A stretch of DNA of 64,000 bases from Bradyrhizobium sp. CCBAU 53340 (lineage in GTDB: Bacteria > Pseudomonadota > Alphaproteobacteria > Rhizobiales > Xanthobacteraceae), in assembly GCF_015291645.1 (NCBI RefSeq), contig NZ_CP030055.1, forward strand, positions 1,736,001 to 1,800,000. Reading direction: 5' to 3'. This document shows, piece after piece, positions 61,100-64,000 of the stretch (its first letter is position 1; each line of letters begins with the position of its first letter). The notes below the pieces were generated by a model that saw only the letters and a program-made list of their open reading frames with translations, was not told the DNA's origin and ran no database searches. Made by a program: the position numbers and the translations under genes.

Positions 61100-62470
61100 C
61101 TAGACAATCTGCCTGACGTCGGCGGGCTTGCGCAGCGCGCCGACCAGGATGCGCAGCGCTTCGGCCAGTTCCGACCTGTTGCGTGCCGCGCCGAGCGAGA
61201 CCCGCGCTGCGTGCGGCGGTGTTCTATCGACAGCGAAGGCGTCGCCGGCAACGATCGCCAGACCGTTGCGCAGCAGATGCGCCGCGACATCAGGTCGCTC
61301 CTCCGGCAAGTGCAGCCATAGGTGATGCGCAGCGGGCTTCGCCTGGAACCGAAATCCCTTCAATGCGCGCTGCGCCAATTGCTGGCGTCCGACAGCCTCG
61401 TTGCGGATCGCGGTGATGATGCGGTCGGCGATGCCGCTTTCGAGCCAATGCGTCACCAGCGCGACCATCAGCGGGGCCGGCATCTGCACGGTGGCTTGCA
61501 GATGGCTGCGCATCTGAAGCTGCGCATAGCTATCGGGCGCCAGCAAATAGGCGACGCGTAGCGCCGGCGCGATGCATTTCGACAGCGTCGTCGCCAGATA
61601 CGTCCGCTCCGGGATCAGGTTTGCGATCGGCGATGCCGAACGGTCGAGCAGCCCGTAGGCATCGTCTTCGATCAGCATCGTATCGGCATCGCGCACGATC
61701 TTGGCGATGGCGCTACGCCGCTCGGGGGCGAGCGTCGCCGTGGTCGGATTGTGCAGCGTCGGAATGAGATAGACGGCCTTCGGCTTGTAGCTGCGGCAGG
61801 CCTTCGCCAGCGCATCGGGCAAGATGCCGCCGTCATCCATGGCGACGCCGACGAGCTTGACGCCGAGTTGCGCGGCAGCGGCCTTGATGCCGGGGAAGGT
61901 GACGGCTTCCGTGAGCACGATATCGCCGGGCCGTGCCAGATAGGCAAGCAGGTTGAACAGGATGGTCTGCGCGCCGGGAAAGATCACGAGCTTGTCGGCA
62001 TGGGCGTGCGGAACGCGTGCTCGCATCCATCGTGCGGCGACCTCGCGCTCATGTGCGCTGCCGCCGGGCGGCTGGTAGTTGAGATGCGCGGTCAGGCCCG
62101 ATTGCGCGCGAATGGCCTCAAAGCCGGCGATGATGCGCTCGTCGAGCTGCGCCTCGAGCGGATGCGGCGGAACGTTCATCGAGAGGTCGATCGTAACAGG
62201 ATGCGGCAGGTCGACCGCGCGGCGCGCGCTGGTCTCCGACACGAACGATCCCTGGCCGACGCGGGCCTCCATGATGCCGCGGCGCCGCGCCTCGGTGTAG
62301 GCGCGCGTCACCGTGGTGAGGTCGATCCCCAGCGCTTTGGCGAGGGCGCGCTGCGTCGGCAATTGTTGTCCCCGCACCAGCCGGCCGGCGGCAATGTCGG
62401 CTTCCATGGCCTCGACGATGCGCTGGTAGCGCGGCCCTGACAGCTCCGAGATTGTAGGGGTCCAGTCCAT
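61100..62470 (-). CDS. MocR-type GntR/aminotransferase regulator
   Basis: A 456-residue fusion regulator from the ATG at 62470 (MDWTPTISELSGPRYQRIVE); an ATG at 62485 is also possible. The N-terminal GntR winged helix is GRLVRGQQLPTQRALAKALG, IDLTTVTRAYTEARRRGIME. The aminotransferase-like part has PGAQTILFNLLAYLARPGD, PTLHNPTTATLAPERR, LIEDDAYGLL and the PLP Lys in YLATTLSKCIAPALRVAYLL. Such proteins sense PLP or an amino compound (PdxR, GabR). It is divergent from the DUF983 gene with repeat operators between. Confidence 0.9.
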   Translation of the reverse strand: MDWTPTISELSGPRYQRIVEAMEADIAAGRLVRGQQLPTQRALAKALGIDLTTVTRAYTEARRRGIMEARVGQGSFVSETSARRAVDLPHPVTIDLSMNVPPHPLEAQLDERIIAGFEAIRAQSGLTAHLNYQPPGGSAHEREVAARWMRARVPHAHADKLVIFPGAQTILFNLLAYLARPGDIVLTEAVTFPGIKAAAAQLGVKLVGVAMDDGGILPDALAKACRSYKPKAVYLIPTLHNPTTATLAPERRSAIAKIVRDADTMLIEDDAYGLLDRSASPIANLIPERTYLATTLSKCIAPALRVAYLLAPDSYAQLQMRSHLQATVQMPAPLMVALVTHWLESGIADRIITAIRNEAVGRQQLAQRALKGFRFQAKPAAHHLWLHLPEERPDVAAHLLRNGLAIVAGDAFAVDRTPPHAARVSLGAARNRSELAEALRILVGALRKPADVRQIV

Positions 62471-62479
62471 GCAATTTAG

Positions 62480-62524
62480 ATCCATATCTTTGAATGTATG
62501 GATACAAGATATTATTGTATGGAT
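62480..62524. promoter_or_regulatory. MocR operator: one inverted and two direct repeats
   Basis: ATCCATA (62480-62486) is inverted to TATGGAT (62497-62503), and the 9-bp unit TGTATGGAT repeats directly at 62495-62503 and 62516-62524, spaced 21 bp, two helical turns. This arrangement is the type bound by MocR regulators such as PdxR. Confidence 0.65.
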
Positions 62525-62548
62525 CAGCAAAACGGAAGAGGTGTGGTC

Positions 62549-62980
62549 ATGACGACCGGTTCAGTCTCCCTGGCAAAGGCGATGTGGCGCGGCTTTCGCG
62601 GCAAGTGCCCGAATTGCGGCGAAGGGCATATGTTCGGCCGTTTCCTGAAAGTGGCCCACACTTGCGATCATTGCGGCGAGGAACTGTTCCACCAGCGCGC
62701 CGACGATTTTCCCGCCTATCTGGTGATGGTCGTGGTCGGCCACCTCGTGGTTCCGGCGATCCTCGCGATCGAGACCGCCTATGCGCCGCCGGTCTGGCTG
62801 CAACTCGCGGTGTGGCTGCCGGTGACGCTGTTTGCTTCGCTGGCGCTGCTGCAACCGACCAAGGGCGCCATCGTCGGTCTGCAATGGCAGATCGGCATGC
62901 ATGGATTTGAGGCGAGCAAGCTGCGGCGCGAAGCCGCCGAGCTTGCGCCGGTGCTGGTGAAGGCACAGCGCGCGGCCTGA
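62549..62980 (+). CDS. DUF983 family membrane protein
   Basis: A 143-residue protein from the ATG at 62549 (an ATG at 62519 would add ten residues). It has two zinc-knuckle pairs at the start, GKCPNCGEGHMFGRF and HTCDHCGEELF, followed by two TM helices (YLVMVVVGHLVVPAILAIET, LQLAVWLPVTLFASLALLQP). This is the DUF983 architecture. Some members sit near cytochrome oxidase genes; here the neighbour is the divergent MocR regulator, which probably controls it. Function unknown. Confidence 0.87.
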   Translation: MTTGSVSLAKAMWRGFRGKCPNCGEGHMFGRFLKVAHTCDHCGEELFHQRADDFPAYLVMVVVGHLVVPAILAIETAYAPPVWLQLAVWLPVTLFASLALLQPTKGAIVGLQWQIGMHGFEASKLRREAAELAPVLVKAQRAA

Positions 62981-63044
62981 GGCAGCACGCGGCGTTTACA
63001 TCGCACAGGTCGTCGCTACACTCCATCGCATCAAAACAAGAACG

Positions 63045-63770
63045 ATGGAAACGCCGATGGCCACACGCGCAAGAACCTTCCTGCTTTGTCATGGCGCGTG
63101 GTCCGGTGGATGGGCCTGGAAGAAGATGCATCCGCTGATGGCGCAGGCCGGCCACCGCCTGGTCGCGCCCACCTACACCGGGCTCGGCGAGCGCGCGCAT
63201 CTCGCCAGTCCCGCGGTCGATCTCGATACGCACATCCAGGACATTCTCAACGTCATCAAGTTCGAGGATCTCGACGACATCGTGCTGCTCGGCCACAGCT
63301 ATGGCGGCATGGTCGCCACCGGCGTCGCCGATCGCGCGCGTGAGCGCGTGACGCAATTGATCTATCTCGACGCTTTCGTGCCGCGCGACGGCCATTCGCT
63401 GTTCGATCTCAACGAGGGCGGGCGCGAGCCGATGCGCAAGGCCGCAAGCGCCGGCGATGGTTACCGTATCCCGCCAAATCCGCCGCCATCAGATACGCCG
63501 CAGGCCGATCTCGACTGGCTCAACGCGCGCCGCATCAACATGCCGATCAAATGCTTCGAGACGAAGCTGAAGCTTCAGCACGCCGAGCCGGCGATGCCGC
63601 GCAGCTACATCTATTGCAAGCGCATTCCGCCGGGCGATGTGTTCGGGCAATTCGCAAGGCGCGCGAAGAGCGAGGAGGGCTGGCGCTATTTCGAGCTCGA
63701 CGCCAGCCACGCGCCGAACGTCACGGCGCCGGAAGCGTTGATGGGCGTGCTGAACGAGATCGTCGTCTAG
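63045..63770 (+). CDS. alpha/beta hydrolase (esterase/lipase-like)
   Basis: A 241-residue enzyme from the ATG at 63045 (a second ATG at 63057 would remove four residues). It resembles salicylate-esterase/hydroxynitrile-lyase-like members: TFLLCHGAWSGGWAWKKMHP (oxyanion region), VLLGHSYGGMVATGVADRAR with nucleophile Ser in G-H-S-Y-G, and WRYFELDASHAPNVTAPEAL with the catalytic His; Asp in YLDAFVPRDG is a candidate acid. Cytoplasmic; ester or C-C substrate unknown. Confidence 0.88.
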   Translation: METPMATRARTFLLCHGAWSGGWAWKKMHPLMAQAGHRLVAPTYTGLGERAHLASPAVDLDTHIQDILNVIKFEDLDDIVLLGHSYGGMVATGVADRARERVTQLIYLDAFVPRDGHSLFDLNEGGREPMRKAASAGDGYRIPPNPPPSDTPQADLDWLNARRINMPIKCFETKLKLQHAEPAMPRSYIYCKRIPPGDVFGQFARRAKSEEGWRYFELDASHAPNVTAPEALMGVLNEIVV

Positions 63771-63779
63771 TTTCTCCGC

Positions 63780-63882
63780 CGTCATTTCGGGGCTCGCGAA
63801 GCGAGAACCCGGAATCCATCAGGCGGCAGAGTCGGTGGATGAATGGATTCCGGGTTCGTGCTGCGCACGCCCCGGAATGACA
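63780..63882. repeat. CGGGGCTCGCGAAGCGAGAA palindromic repeat
   Basis: GTCATTTCGGGGC at the left pairs with GCCCCGGAATGAC at the right; inner ACCCGGAATCCAT / ATGGATTCCGGGT. Related to the third element of the array at 36206-36493. Confidence 0.8.
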
Positions 63883-63907
63883 GCATTTGAATGGTAGGCG
63901 CCCGGCC

Positions 63908-63952
63908 CAAATAAATTGGTGAGGGGTCCGATGCGTTGGCATCGAACCCCTC
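63908..63952 (-). terminator. hairpin terminator of rnpB
   Basis: On the minus strand GAGGGGTTCGATGC pairs with GCATCGGACCCCTC (one mismatch) and is followed by ACCAATTTATTTGGG. It lies about 9 bp past the RNase P RNA 3' end. Confidence 0.75.
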
Positions 63953-63960
63953 GTTGCAAG

Positions 63961-64000
63961 ATATCAGCCGGCCTGTAAGCCGGGTTCTGTAGGGCACCGC
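63961..64000 (-). ncRNA. rnpB: RNase P RNA, 3' end only
   Basis: The minus strand reads CTACAGAACCCGGCTTACAG followed by GCCGGCTGAT. The conserved ACAGAACCCGGCUUA plus the closing GGCCGGCUGAU is the 3' end of class A bacterial RNase P RNA (compare ACAGAACCCGGCUUAUCGG in E. coli). Only about 40 bases are inside the window; the rest lies beyond the right edge. Confidence 0.88.

Overview
The window is a GC-rich alphaproteobacterial chromosome segment that looks like Bradyrhizobium or a close relative (Nitrobacteraceae). The support is the protein families seen, the strong G/C third-position bias, and many dispersed palindromic repeats between genes that I associate with Bradyrhizobium. I see no transposase, integrase, phage gene, tRNA, CRISPR array or nodulation/nitrogen-fixation gene, so this is ordinary core or near-core chromosome with a few accessory patches. 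The right edge cuts into the RNase P RNA gene (rnpB, minus strand) and the left edge cuts an SDR oxidoreductase.

Layout. 0-7.6 kb: small secreted or unknown proteins, a J-domain protein, RidA, a VOC protein, a clear ribitol 2-dehydrogenase and a glutathione S-transferase. 7.6-11.2 kb: an accessory patch with two nearly identical copies of a Mug-like DNA glycosylase about 2 kb apart, two genes between them, and several palindromic repeats. 11.3-16.3 kb: the thiamine operon thiO-thiS-thiG-thiE-thiC (minus strand) behind a sigma70-like promoter and a TPP riboswitch. 16.3-20.9 kb: a lytic transglycosylase, a zinc-ribbon protein, an OmpR/EnvZ-type two-component pair and two exported or low-complexity proteins. 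21-27 kb: a branched-chain-type solute-binding protein and a complete polyamine/spermidine-type ABC importer. 27-33 kb: DUF4403 protein, beta-propeller protein, TPR/winged-helix regulator, DUF899 protein, acetyltransferase and L,D-transpeptidase.

33.4-39.1 kb is a probable membrane-lipid locus: a GT4 glycosyltransferase, a Rhodobacter-type phosphatidylethanolamine N-methyltransferase, a DUF962/Mpo1-like membrane protein, a long class-III aminotransferase and a divergent phosphatidylserine-decarboxylase-like enzyme. Three related TGTGACGTCACA-like sites lie in front of its transcription units. 39-45 kb: Nudix hydrolase, an orphan FecR-domain protein, two divergent DUF2147-like paralogues with a CRP-type site between them, and an extensin-like lipoprotein. 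45-50.6 kb: an apparent operon behind a sigma54-type promoter, with M20 deacylase, TauC-like permease, TauA-like binding protein, allophanate-hydrolase-like amidase and a Crp/Fnr regulator; no ATPase gene lies in the cluster. 51-58.5 kb: a TetR repressor divergent from an EmrAB pump with a 23-bp operator palindrome, a 24-codon gene with its own promoter in front of an ABC exporter, and a MATE exporter. 58.5-64 kb: O-antigen-ligase-like protein, TauE/SafE protein, a MocR regulator divergent from a DUF983 gene with clean repeat operators, an alpha/beta hydrolase and rnpB.

The least explained pieces are the lipid locus, the ATPase-less sigma54 operon, the 24-codon gene and the duplicated glycosylase with repeat edges that supply stop codons. 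All functions are read from sequence by eye; no database search was run.
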